The notes under the pieces: generated by a model
Told to the model about the DNA's origin: nothing
Database searches by the model: none
Seen by the model: only the letters and a program-made list of their open reading frames with translations
Shown: positions 15,199-22,464 of the stretch, piece after piece
Layout of the letters: each line of letters opens with the position of its first letter
Position numbering within the stretch: the first letter of the stretch is position 1
Made by a program: the position numbers and the translations under genes
Source of the DNA: Treponema sp.
Lineage (GTDB): Bacteria; Spirochaetota; Spirochaetia; Treponematales; Treponemataceae
Direction: 5' to 3'
DNA length: 38,373 nucleotides
NCBI GenBank assembly: GCA_024690865.1
Contig: JAILON010000102.1
Span: forward strand, 1-38,373

Positions 15199-16004
15199 GC
15201 GTGCGCCTCCTGTTCAAAGATCGTTTCGGATGCATAGACATCGATGGGCCTGCCGCGGGTATCCTTTGCAAGGAACTTTTCCCGTCCAAAGAAATAGCCG
15301 GCGGCCATCTTGAAGGTCTGAAATGCCTGCCTCGCCATCTTTACGTTCGAGACCTGGTCCTCCTCGCGCCAGCTTATGGGCACGAAGGCATGGTCCTGCC
15401 CGTAGCTCGCCAGGGCGAAAAGCATGTAGCAGTTGAAGGTCAGGTTGTCGGGGAACGTGTGGTAGAACCGGGACGAGAGCATCTTGCAGGAATAGAGGTT
15501 CAGCCCCGCCCCCAGGTCCAGGATCCGCTTCCCGGTGGCAATTGAAAATATGATGTTGAAGACCTTGTTGCCGAATATGCGGAACTTTGAATAGCCCGGC
15601 AGCTTCGAGCCCTTCATGAAGCGGGAACCCAGCCAGCAGTCGTGCTCCTTGAGCCTGCCGTCCTTCATGATGGGGAGGAGGTCCGCGATGCAGCCCTGGT
15701 CGTCGCCGTGGAGGACTGCCACGTAGTCGAAGCCCCTGTCCAGCGCGTAGTTGAACGCGACCTTGTGGCTCCCGCCGAGGCCGTAGTTCTCGCAGTTGCG
15801 GAGGACCCTGACGGGAAAGGGCAGCTCCATGGATTTCAGCTTTTCTACAATCGCGGCCTCCCCGCCGTCCGTGCTGCGGTTGTTCACGAAGATGGCCTCG
15901 CCAATGTACTGCGCCATTTCGCCCGCAAGCTGGTCCGCCACCCGCACGACCTGTTTCTCACAGTTGTACATGGGTATGAATACAAGAATCTTTTCGTCCA
16001 TCAT
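15195..16004 (-). CDS. Glycosyltransferase family 2
   Basis: A 269-residue GT-A glycosyltransferase. VFIPMYNCEKQV, FVNNRSTDGG, ENYGLGGSHKVAFNYAL and VLHGDDQGC (the DXD-type metal site) are all visible, resembling dolichyl-phosphate-mannose-synthase-like and polyprenyl-phosphate sugar transferases, but without C-terminal membrane segments. It probably moves a sugar onto a lipid carrier or a growing glycan. Two ATGs in a row are possible (16004 and 16001); GAGGA lies three or six bases upstream, which favours the second. The 37 bp to the upstream methyltransferase gene contain no terminator. Confidence 0.9.
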   Translation of the reverse strand: MMDEKILVFIPMYNCEKQVVRVADQLAGEMAQYIGEAIFVNNRSTDGGEAAIVEKLKSMELPFPVRVLRNCENYGLGGSHKVAFNYALDRGFDYVAVLHGDDQGCIADLLPIMKDGRLKEHDCWLGSRFMKGSKLPGYSKFRIFGNKVFNIIFSIATGKRILDLGAGLNLYSCKMLSSRFYHTFPDNLTFNCYMLFALASYGQDHAFVPISWREEDQVSNVKMARQAFQTFKMAAGYFFGREKFLAKDTRGRPIDVYASETIFEQEAHA

Positions 16005-16041
16005 GCTTCCTCAAACAGAGGGGCCTGCAGGGGCAGTCCCG

Positions 16042-16773
16042 TCAGTCCTCAATCATCTCCTCATACCACAGGTCCCCGTCTATTTTCACGCACGTCGCAC
16101 CGTAGTTCCCGGTGAACTGGAGCAGCGAGAACTCATAGGGGAAGAACTGGACGTGGAAGTCCATCGTGTACTTGTATTGCCGCTGGCAGGGCACTATGAT
16201 GATGAGCTTCTTTTTGCAGACGCGCTTCAGCTCGTCGTAGGCCTGCTTCGCATTTACGACATGCTCCAGCGTGTGCGTGCTGATTACGACGTCGAAGCTC
16301 TTGTCCTCGAAATCCAGGTGCTCGATGTTCCCATTGACGAATGTGAGCCTGTCGGTCTGGCAGTCCAGCAGTTCCTTCGGGATGTTGATGTCGGACCCCA
16401 CTATGGAAAGCCGCCCGTTGTGCTTTGCAAGCTCCTTTGAAAGGAACCCCCTTCCGCAGCTTATGTCGAGCACCTTTCCGTCGCCCCATTTTTCGCTTTC
16501 TTCCAGCAGCTTCTTCATGCAGGCGTTGTTTATGTCCGTCGGCCGCGTGATGATGGGCGCTATCATTTCGTAGTAGTGCTTGAAATCCTCGTCGCTCATC
16601 GTGAGGTACTTGCCGTTTTCCTTGAAGTTCAAATAGTATTTTCCGTACTTCCCGTATATGCCCCATGCAAGTATTCCCATCAGGAACTTGCTTTCCCTCA
16701 TGACGGGGGGCAGAAGGTTGTCCAAAATCCAGTGGACCTTGTTCGTGATGTCCCGGCTCATGCCTATCTTCAT
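16042..16773 (-). CDS. Class I SAM-dependent methyltransferase
   Basis: A 243-residue protein. Motif I is KVLDISCGRGFLSKELA, the acidic residue ending strand beta-2 is in IVGSDINIPKELL, then NGNIEHLDFEDKSFDVVISTHTLEHV and ELKRVCKKKLIIIVP complete the UbiE/Coq5-type Rossmann core. The N-terminal 80 residues are family-specific. Placed between a GT2 and a HAD phosphatase, it most likely methylates a sugar or a head group of the glycan (inference). AGAGG lies seven bases before the ATG; MSRDITNK 12 bases further in is an alternative start. Confidence 0.88.
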   Translation of the reverse strand: MKIGMSRDITNKVHWILDNLLPPVMRESKFLMGILAWGIYGKYGKYYLNFKENGKYLTMSDEDFKHYYEMIAPIITRPTDINNACMKKLLEESEKWGDGKVLDISCGRGFLSKELAKHNGRLSIVGSDINIPKELLDCQTDRLTFVNGNIEHLDFEDKSFDVVISTHTLEHVVNAKQAYDELKRVCKKKLIIIVPCQRQYKYTMDFHVQFFPYEFSLLQFTGNYGATCVKIDGDLWYEEMIED

Positions 16774-16836
16774 GCTGCTACCTCTTTGTTCTGTATATTA
16801 CTGGCCCGGTGTATGGCTGGATGTGCCGATGTGCCA

Positions 16837-16853
16837 TTGCATGGCTCATGCAA
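16837..16853 (-). repeat. Perfect 7-bp inverted repeat at the HAD gene stop
   Basis: TTGCATG, GCT, CATGCAA: a perfect inverted repeat with a three-base loop spanning the stop codon of the HAD hydrolase gene inside the operon. It has no T-run, so it is more likely an RNA-processing or stability element, or chance, than a terminator. Confidence 0.4.
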
Positions 16854-17427
16854 ACCCCCTGGCTGCAAACACCGTGGCCCCGCTCGCTTCTGCGGCGGCC
16901 AGTCCTTCCGCTGAATCCTCAAACACCAGGCTGTCCGCCCCTCCGATGTTGAAGTGTTCCATCGCCATCAGGAAGCCCTGCGGGTCGGGCTTCTTGCGTT
17001 CGACGTCTTCCGCCGTCAGGATCAGGTCAAAGTCCCCCTCCCTCCCGTGGAAGGCGAGGATTTCCCTGCAGTTCTTCCGGGATGCAGTGGTGACGAGTGC
17101 GATGCAGTATGATTCCTTCATCAGGTGTATGAGGTTGAAAAGCTGCGTGTTTTCGACGCTTTCCGAAAGGAAGGAGCCGTAGAGGGCCTTCTTGCGCTCA
17201 TGCACCGCCTCCGCCTTTTCCGCGAGCGTTTCTGCTGCGTTGCCTGCGGCTGCCAGGAGGCCGGGGACGAAGGCCTTGTAGTGCTTCCCGTTGCATTCCC
17301 TGCAGAAGTAGCCGTAGTCCAGGTCCACGCCAAAGGGGGCGAGTGCCTCCCGGTATGAAAGCCAGTTCACCCGGCGGGTGTCGAAGAGCGTCCCGTCCAG
17401 GTCGAACATCGCGAGCCTCGTCTTCAT
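16846..17427 (-). CDS. HAD-superfamily phosphatase (phosphoglycolate phosphatase/beta-phosphoglucomutase-like)
   Basis: A 193-residue HAD subfamily I protein. The catalytic loop is FDLDGTLFDT (nucleophile D9, acid/base D11), motif II is ALVTTASRK, the motif III lysine lies in EDVERKKPDPQGF and motif IV is LVFEDSAEGLAAAEASG. A helical cap lies between residues 20 and 90. It should remove phosphate from a small sugar or alditol phosphate. The ATGA overlap with the upstream flippase-kinase gene ties it to the operon, where a phosphatase, a kinase domain and a nucleotidyltransferase together suggest synthesis of one activated building block. Confidence 0.9.
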   Translation of the reverse strand: MKTRLAMFDLDGTLFDTRRVNWLSYREALAPFGVDLDYGYFCRECNGKHYKAFVPGLLAAAGNAAETLAEKAEAVHERKKALYGSFLSESVENTQLFNLIHLMKESYCIALVTTASRKNCREILAFHGREGDFDLILTAEDVERKKPDPQGFLMAMEHFNIGGADSLVFEDSAEGLAAAEASGATVFAARGFA

Positions 17428-19349
17428 TGCCCCGCACCTCCGAATTTCTGGGATACGTCGTCAAGGACCTTCAGAAGCCCCGCGTAGAAAAGCGCGGAGC
17501 GTATGCCGTTCTTTTCGATTTTGTAGGGCATGAGGCGCAGCCAGTGTATGATGTGGTGGAAGTAGATGCTCCGCCTCCGTGCCTGTGAAAAGTTCGCCTG
17601 CATGTAGTCGTCCAGCCTGTTGTAGAGGCTGGTGTAGACGTGGGACCGGGTGTCGATGAAGTTGATGCGGTTTCCTATGACCTCGACGTTCTGCGTCATC
17701 ATCAGGAATTCGTAGCCGCCGCCTATGGACTGCAGAAGCTTCCCGTAGTCCAGGTTGGGGCTGTCGTGGATGTTGCCCGTGTTGGGGTCTATGATGTAGA
17801 AGCTGTCGCTGCCTTCCGAATTCCTCACGCAGATGATGTTTTCGATTGTGAGGTCCCCGTGGATGGCGGAATATCCGTCGTCGGCAAAGACCTCCTGGAG
17901 CCGTTCGCTTTCCAGCATGGGAAGGTAGTGCGGAAGGTTCCTGTAGGCCTTCCCGTTTATCAGAATTTCGTCATACTTCATGAGGGGCTTCAGGTACTTC
18001 GCATTGAGTATCTTCTCGATGTTCCTGCGGACCTTCGACTCTATGTATGCTTCGATCGTCGCCCTGTCGGCCGCCCTCGTGTCGGTTTTGTAGAGGGAGC
18101 CTTCAAGGGCCGTGAATACCCCTTCCAGGATTCCCCAGGTCTTTTCGATGGGCATCGAATGTGCGTAGTTGAAGAGGCCCTCCGTGTTGCTCTGGAAGGG
18201 CATGTCGTAATAGCAGAAGTCCGCCTCCTTCTGCTGCCGTATGACCGTGGGGAGCGCGAGCGAGCCTGCGAAGCGTTCCAGCCAGCGGACCTGTTCGTAC
18301 AGCTTCTCGCCGTCCTTTCCGAATGCGTACTTCCTGAAGAACTGGCCGCTGGCGTTCATGCACAGCATCGTCGTCGCATTGCTTCCCGCCGAATAGTCCC
18401 TGATGATGAGGATGTCCTGGTTTATGCGCAGGTAGTTCCGTATGTAGTCCTTGTGGCTGTTGGAAAAATACAGCTCCAGGAAGCGGAGCCGTTCCTCCTG
18501 GTTCGTGTGCGGCAGGAGGTTTATCTTGTTTTCCATGCCGTACTCCTCCGTGCCCTTGCGGTGGAGCTTGACGAACGAAAGCAGGAAGACTATGGCGAGC
18601 TGGCTTGACATATAGGCAATGTACAGGGTGGAGGCATCTTTGTATATGGACATGAAGTCGTAGCCGCCCGGCCGCTTTATGCTGCTCTTTGCAAACAGGA
18701 TCGTGAATATGTCCTTCCAGGAGAAGTCCATGCCCCGCGCGCACAGGGCTTCGGCAAAGAAGAAGTACGAAAGGAGGTACAGCGCCCACATCAGGACCGT
18801 GTACAGGATCAGCTTTACCTTGCTTATGCGGATGGCTATGTCCTTGAAATTCTGGATGAGGGACCAGAAGAACTTGAGGATTTTGAATTCGATGGTCGGG
18901 TTGAAGATGGAGGCCACGAGCTTTGCCCCGCGCTTTACGAAGCCCTTGCATGCGAGGATGAGCATGGATATGGTGAACAGGCCGGTCGCGAATGCGATGT
19001 AGAACGACAGCGTGTCGCGCAGCTCCGGAGCCAGGGGCCGTATGAACTTCATCGAAATGAAGATGAGCCCCACGGCGAGGATGTCCAGGTAGCGTTCGAT
19101 GATTACCGTGGACAGTCCCAGCGTCTTTCCGTTCTTCATCCTGCGTCCCGAATACCAGGCCCGCGCAAGGTCCCCCAGCTTGAACGGAAGGACCATGTTC
19201 AGGCCGTTGCCGATGGCAAAGGACCGCAGCAGCCTTCCAACGTCCGGTTTTTCGTACACGTCGATGAACAGTGCCCACCTGTATATGCGGATGACGTGGG
19301 CGAGGGTTATGATGGCCGTGGATAAAACGATATAATATAAGTAGGACAT
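17424..19349 (-). CDS. Flippase-like (LPG-synthase TM/UPF0104) domain fused to an aminoglycoside-phosphotransferase-fold kinase
   Basis: A 641-residue fusion that opens the operon. Residues 1 to about 270 form a polytopic domain like the lysylphosphatidylglycerol-synthase/AglD flippase-like family, with the typical GNGLNMVLPFKLGDLARAWY and STVIIERYLDIL. Residues about 285-641 are a soluble kinase-like domain: the Brenner motif IHGDLTIENI (H497, D499, N504), then FYIIDPNTGNIHDSPNLDYGK with the metal-binding Asp, as in choline and aminoglycoside kinases. The P-loop lysine region is less obvious (perhaps FFRKYAFGKDGEKLYEQ). One protein may therefore phosphorylate a small alcohol or sugar and handle a lipid-linked product at the membrane (inference). 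ATG 19349 lies 14 bases after a -10 with no Shine-Dalgarno. Confidence 0.8.
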   Translation of the reverse strand: MSYLYYIVLSTAIITLAHVIRIYRWALFIDVYEKPDVGRLLRSFAIGNGLNMVLPFKLGDLARAWYSGRRMKNGKTLGLSTVIIERYLDILAVGLIFISMKFIRPLAPELRDTLSFYIAFATGLFTISMLILACKGFVKRGAKLVASIFNPTIEFKILKFFWSLIQNFKDIAIRISKVKLILYTVLMWALYLLSYFFFAEALCARGMDFSWKDIFTILFAKSSIKRPGGYDFMSIYKDASTLYIAYMSSQLAIVFLLSFVKLHRKGTEEYGMENKINLLPHTNQEERLRFLELYFSNSHKDYIRNYLRINQDILIIRDYSAGSNATTMLCMNASGQFFRKYAFGKDGEKLYEQVRWLERFAGSLALPTVIRQQKEADFCYYDMPFQSNTEGLFNYAHSMPIEKTWGILEGVFTALEGSLYKTDTRAADRATIEAYIESKVRRNIEKILNAKYLKPLMKYDEILINGKAYRNLPHYLPMLESERLQEVFADDGYSAIHGDLTIENIICVRNSEGSDSFYIIDPNTGNIHDSPNLDYGKLLQSIGGGYEFLMMTQNVEVIGNRINFIDTRSHVYTSLYNRLDDYMQANFSQARRRSIYFHHIIHWLRLMPYKIEKNGIRSALFYAGLLKVLDDVSQKFGGAGQ

Positions 19350-19363
19350 TGGAAGATGTTCTA

Positions 19364-19392
19364 GTAATACTATAATAAGTCTGTATTGTCAA
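19364..19392 (-). promoter_or_regulatory. Promoter of the 12617-19349 glycan operon
   Basis: On the minus strand a consensus TTGACA (19392-19387), a 17-base spacer and TATTAC (19369-19364). The ATG at 19349 is 14 bases beyond the -10, leaving a leader of about 8 bases and no Shine-Dalgarno. Probably a very short-leader message. Confidence 0.65.
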
Positions 19393-19539
19393 TAAGACCT
19401 GTAGGGGCTGCCGGAGGGAAGGGGGCGGCCATCGCACGGGCAAAAAAGGCGGGTCCAACGGACGCTGCCCCGGAGGAAGGGCCGCCTGTATCCGCCTCTT
19501 GGCCGTCGGTGGCCGCATGTGGCCCTGTTTCCGGACTGT

Positions 19540-19641
19540 GCGCAGTTGACACGGCAGACAAATCAACGTTGACACAAGGGGCAAATCAACGTTGACACGA
19601 GCGACAAATCAACGTTGATTCAGGAGGCAAACCAACGTATA
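19540..19641 (+). repeat. Array of five 23-bp repeats with a TCAACGTTGA palindrome
   Basis: TCAACGTTGA occurs at 19563-19572, 19586-19595 and 19609-19618, with degenerate copies at 19540-19549 (right half only, GTTGA) and 19632-19641 (CCAACGTATA). The spacing is exactly 23 bp throughout. The 13-bp linkers share a CAC..GG..CAAA pattern. Each palindrome is followed by, or overlaps, a TTGACA-like hexamer. The array lies upstream of the aminotransferase gene and its last copy overlaps a candidate promoter. It looks like an operator or iteron array. Confidence 0.85.
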
Positions 19642-19643
19642 TG
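19615..19643 (+). promoter_or_regulatory. Candidate promoter overlapping the repeat array
   Basis: TTGATT (19615-19620), a 17-base spacer and TATATG (19638-19643). The -35 overlaps the third palindrome, and the -10 overlaps the degenerate last copy. A protein bound to the array would block it. It would give a leader of about 80 bases for the aminotransferase gene. Confidence 0.4.
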
Positions 19644-19691
19644 AAAACTGCATAAATATGCAGGAAAACCCTCTAAAAATGAATAAAAATC

Positions 19692-19720
19692 TTGACAGTA
19701 CCCGCCGATTTCAAGATAAT
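19692..19720 (+). promoter_or_regulatory. Aminotransferase promoter, predicted leaderless
   Basis: Perfect TTGACA (19692-19697), a 17-base spacer and GATAAT (19715-19720), then seven bases to ATG 19728. No Shine-Dalgarno precedes either of the two adjacent ATGs (19728, 19731). The expected transcription start coincides with the start codon. Confidence 0.75.
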
Positions 19721-19727
19721 GTCCATT

Positions 19728-21020
19728 ATGATGAACGAACTGGCACAAGAGTTGAACGACGCCCTTGCGGGCACGACTGCGGGAAGCCTCCTTTCCGACC
19801 TGGGCAGGCGGCTTTATTTTCCCAAGGGAATCATAGCCCAGAGCGGCGAGGCCAAGAAGCTTGGCAAGACGGCCAACGGCACGATCGGCATGACCGTCAT
19901 CGACGGTTCCCCCGTCGCCCTTTCGGCCGTGCAGGAGATAGTGCCCGCGTTGAGCTCACGGGAGCTGGTCGCCTATGCGCCGACCGCCGGGAACCCCGAC
20001 CTGCGCGCCCTGTGGAAGGAGAGCATCATCCGCAAGAACCCTTCCCTCAAGGACACGTCCTTTTCCCTTCCTGCCCTTGTGCCGGGACTGACCGCAGGAA
20101 TTTCATATCTGGCCGACCTCTTCCTGGACGAAGACCATTCGCTTGTTGCCGGGGATCCCTCCTGGGACAACTACGTCCTCATTGCCAGCGCGAGGCGCAA
20201 CGCCCCCTTTGTCCAGTTCCAGATGTTCAAGGACGGAAAGTTCAATGTTGCGGGCCTGAAGGCGAAGATGGAGGAGGAGGCCAAGAAGGGGTCCGTCCGC
20301 GTCCTCCTGAACTTCCCCCAGAATCCTTCCGGCTACAGCCCGACCGAGGCCGAGGCCAAGGAGATAGTCGCCTTCGTCAAGCAGCTTGCCGACAGGGGCG
20401 TGAAGGTCATGGTCTGGTGCGACGACGCGTATTTTGGCCTGGACTACGAGCCCGAAATAGAAAAGCAGTCCCTCTTCGCCTATCTGGCCGACCTGAGCGA
20501 GAACGTCCTGGCCGCCAAGATAGACGGACCGACCAAGGAGGACTTCGCCTGGGGCTTCCGCTGCGGCTTCATCAGCTTCGCCAGCAAGGGCATGACCGAA
20601 GCCCAGTACGACGCGCTCGTCAAGAAGCTGATGGGGGCCATCCGTTCGTCGGTCTCCTGCTCTTCCACCGTGCCGCAGTCCCTCCTGCTCCGCGCCTTCA
20701 AGAATCCCGACTTTGAAAACCAGAAGGCCGCGCTCAGGAAAGTCCTGGAGGGCCGCTACCGCAAGGTACGCGCGTTCGTGGACGGCCACAAGGGGGGGGC
20801 GCTCGAAGCCCTTCCCTTCAACTCCGGCTACTTCATGGCCTTCGACACCAAGAATGTCGATGCGGAGCTGCTCAGGCAGACATTGCTAAAGGAGCGTGGA
20901 ATCGGTACAATAGCGATAGACTCGCACACCCTGCGCGTCGCATTCAGCAGTCTTGAAGAGGACCAGATTGATACCGTTTACAGCGCGATTTACGAAGAGG
21001 CCGGCCGGCTTTCAAAATAG
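19728..21020 (+). CDS. PLP-dependent aminotransferase, class I/II
   Basis: About 430 residues, fold type I. The PLP lysine is K270 in GPTKEDFAWGFRCGF, with the conserved G and R six and eight residues later (G276, R278). Other landmarks are AYAPTAGNPDLRALW (cofactor-phosphate region), NFPQNPSGYSPTEAEAKEI (the NPxG motif) and VWCDDAYFGLDYEP (PLP-pyridine Asp plus Tyr). The C-terminal HTLRVAFSSLEEDQ carries the substrate-carboxylate Arg. It resembles aspartate/aromatic aminotransferase relatives that read KxDGxTKED; substrate unknown. Upstream in-frame starts at 19692 (TTG) and 19719 lie inside the promoter, so 19728 or 19731 is the true start. The lipoprotein gene follows after about 40 bp, probably in the same transcript. 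Confidence 0.9.
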   Translation: MMNELAQELNDALAGTTAGSLLSDLGRRLYFPKGIIAQSGEAKKLGKTANGTIGMTVIDGSPVALSAVQEIVPALSSRELVAYAPTAGNPDLRALWKESIIRKNPSLKDTSFSLPALVPGLTAGISYLADLFLDEDHSLVAGDPSWDNYVLIASARRNAPFVQFQMFKDGKFNVAGLKAKMEEEAKKGSVRVLLNFPQNPSGYSPTEAEAKEIVAFVKQLADRGVKVMVWCDDAYFGLDYEPEIEKQSLFAYLADLSENVLAAKIDGPTKEDFAWGFRCGFISFASKGMTEAQYDALVKKLMGAIRSSVSCSSTVPQSLLLRAFKNPDFENQKAALRKVLEGRYRKVRAFVDGHKGGALEALPFNSGYFMAFDTKNVDAELLRQTLLKERGIGTIAIDSHTLRVAFSSLEEDQIDTVYSAIYEEAGRLSK

Positions 21021-21060
21021 TGTTTCATTCCGGGGGACGGCGGAGGGGCTGCCGCGCCTC

Positions 21061-22350
21061 TTGTCCGCGGGCCGGCAGCGGCTGGCTGCCGTCCTGCGCC
21101 TCCTGCCCGCCGTCCTGTGCCTCCTGCTTGCCTCCTGTGTCAACGGGAGGGATGATCCGCTGGTAATCTGGAGCGACCGGGCGGAACTTGCCTCCTGCAT
21201 AGAGCTTTTCAACGCAACCCACGACATAAAGGCCGTCCTGGTCTACAAGGACAGCGTTTCCCGTTCCCTGCCCCCCGCCCGCGACGAGCAGCTGCCTGAC
21301 CTTGTCGTCGGCTCCTGGCTCAAGACTTCCTCCATAAAGAAGAATTTTTCCCCCATAGAGAAATTTTTCAGCCAGAACAAGCTGCCCAGGGCGGCGTTCT
21401 ACGCAAAGCTTTTGGACTACGGTTCCGTGGGCGGAACCCAGTACCTGCTCCCCGTCAGCTTCAACCTTCCTGCGGTGGTGTTTGACGAAAACAACATGGC
21501 CTACGTCAAGGACAGCCACATCCTTACCCTGAACCAGATATGGGAGGCGGACGCCGAGTTTTCAACGGTGGACGACAAGGGCGTGTACTCGACGATGGGT
21601 TTTGCCCCCTCCTGGGACCAGGACTTCCTCTATTTTGCGGCCAAGGCGAAGGGGGCGGCCTTTGCGGAGGGAGGCAGTACCTTTACCTATGACCGCAACG
21701 CGCTTGCCGCCACCGTGAGCTATCTGAAGAACTGGACCCTTTCCAACCATACGGCGTCGGCAGCCGAGCAGGACTTCAAGTTCAGCTACCTGTACCGGCC
21801 GGAAAGCAAGTGGCTGTCGGAAGGCCGCAGCCTCTTTACCTTCATGAACAGCCGGGAGTTCTATACGATGGAGGGGGATTCCGATTCCGGCCTTTCGTTC
21901 CGCTGGATTTCAAACGGCAGCGGAATCCTGATAGAGGACGACATGGTCTGCATGGGCCTGTACCGGAAGGCCCGCAATCCCAACAAGGCGGAGATGTTCG
22001 TGGAGTGGTTCTTTCAGGAGGAGTCCCAGAAGGCCATGATGGAACGTTACAGGGGTATGGCCCTGGACACGCAGGAGTTTGGCATCGCCGGAGGATTTTC
22101 TTCCATCAAGAACGTGAACGCCGTCCTTTTCCCCGTCTTTTACCACGAACTGTTGGGCAACATGCCGTTGGAGGAGCAGCTGCTGCTGCCGGAAGCCCTG
22201 CCGTCCCGCTTCAGCATCTTCAAGGAGAAGATAATCATTCCCTTCCTTGTGGAAAACTGCCAGGCGGAGCCGCCGGTGGAAGGTCGGGAGGAAAAGGCCC
22301 GCAGGAGCCTGGACGACTACATTGCCGACTGGAGCCGCCAGGCATTTTAA
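21061..22350 (+). CDS. Lipoprotein, extracellular solute-binding family 1-like
   Basis: A lipoprotein of about 430 residues. The start is placed at a TTG (21061) that gives a short basic N-region (SAGRQR), a hydrophobic stretch and a lipobox LLLASC (Cys26); GGAGGGG lies 12 bases upstream. Longer frames reach into the aminotransferase gene and add a non-signal extension. The mature protein resembles sugar-type ABC binding proteins: LVIWSDRAELASCIELFNATHDIKAV at the start, LPDLVVGSWLKTS, a hinge FNLPAVVFDENN, then AEMFVEWFFQEESQKAMMERY near the C-terminus. No permease or ATPase gene is adjacent, so its transporter partner is elsewhere or it is a sensor. An outer location in a spirochaete (periplasm or surface) cannot be decided. 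Confidence 0.75.
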   Translation: MSAGRQRLAAVLRLLPAVLCLLLASCVNGRDDPLVIWSDRAELASCIELFNATHDIKAVLVYKDSVSRSLPPARDEQLPDLVVGSWLKTSSIKKNFSPIEKFFSQNKLPRAAFYAKLLDYGSVGGTQYLLPVSFNLPAVVFDENNMAYVKDSHILTLNQIWEADAEFSTVDDKGVYSTMGFAPSWDQDFLYFAAKAKGAAFAEGGSTFTYDRNALAATVSYLKNWTLSNHTASAAEQDFKFSYLYRPESKWLSEGRSLFTFMNSREFYTMEGDSDSGLSFRWISNGSGILIEDDMVCMGLYRKARNPNKAEMFVEWFFQEESQKAMMERYRGMALDTQEFGIAGGFSSIKNVNAVLFPVFYHELLGNMPLEEQLLLPEALPSRFSIFKEKIIIPFLVENCQAEPPVEGREEKARRSLDDYIADWSRQAF

Positions 22351-22367
22351 CAGGCGGAGGCAGTTTC

Positions 22368-22388
22368 AAAAATCCCGAACGGATTTTT
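22368..22388 (+). terminator. Candidate terminator hairpin after the solute-binding lipoprotein
   Basis: AAAAATCC, CGAAC, GGATTTTT: a perfect 8-bp inverted repeat with a five-base loop 18 bp after the stop codon and five T at its end. The stem is mostly A-T, so termination strength is uncertain. Confidence 0.5.
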
Positions 22389-22410
22389 GCATCGGCCCGG
22401 CGTTTTGTTA

Positions 22411-22444
22411 TTGTTTTGAAATTGCAAGTGTGCTATTCTATGTG
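22411..22444 (+). promoter_or_regulatory. Candidate promoter of the large lipoprotein gene
   Basis: Two overlapping readings: TTGTTT (22411-22416), 17 bases, TATTCT (22434-22439), or TTGAAA (22416-22421), 17 bases, TATGTG (22439-22444). Either leaves a leader of about 15-20 bases before the GTG at 22465. Confidence 0.5.
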
Positions 22445-22464
22445 GGCTTGTAAGTAGGCTTGTA

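Larger units (their letters stand above)
19393..19690. other. Intergenic region between the divergent glycan operon and the aminotransferase gene
   Basis: About 300 bp without a convincing gene. The left part (19393-19535) is GC-rich and featureless apart from short antisense frames. The right part holds the 23-bp array, a candidate TTGATT-17-TATATG promoter (19615-19643) and a small inverted repeat TGCATA-AA-TATGCA (19649-19662). Confidence 0.6.

Noticed and set aside
19641..19655. Leader peptide MKTA
   Set aside because: Four codons with no ribosome binding site or attenuator structure; more likely chance within the array/promoter region.
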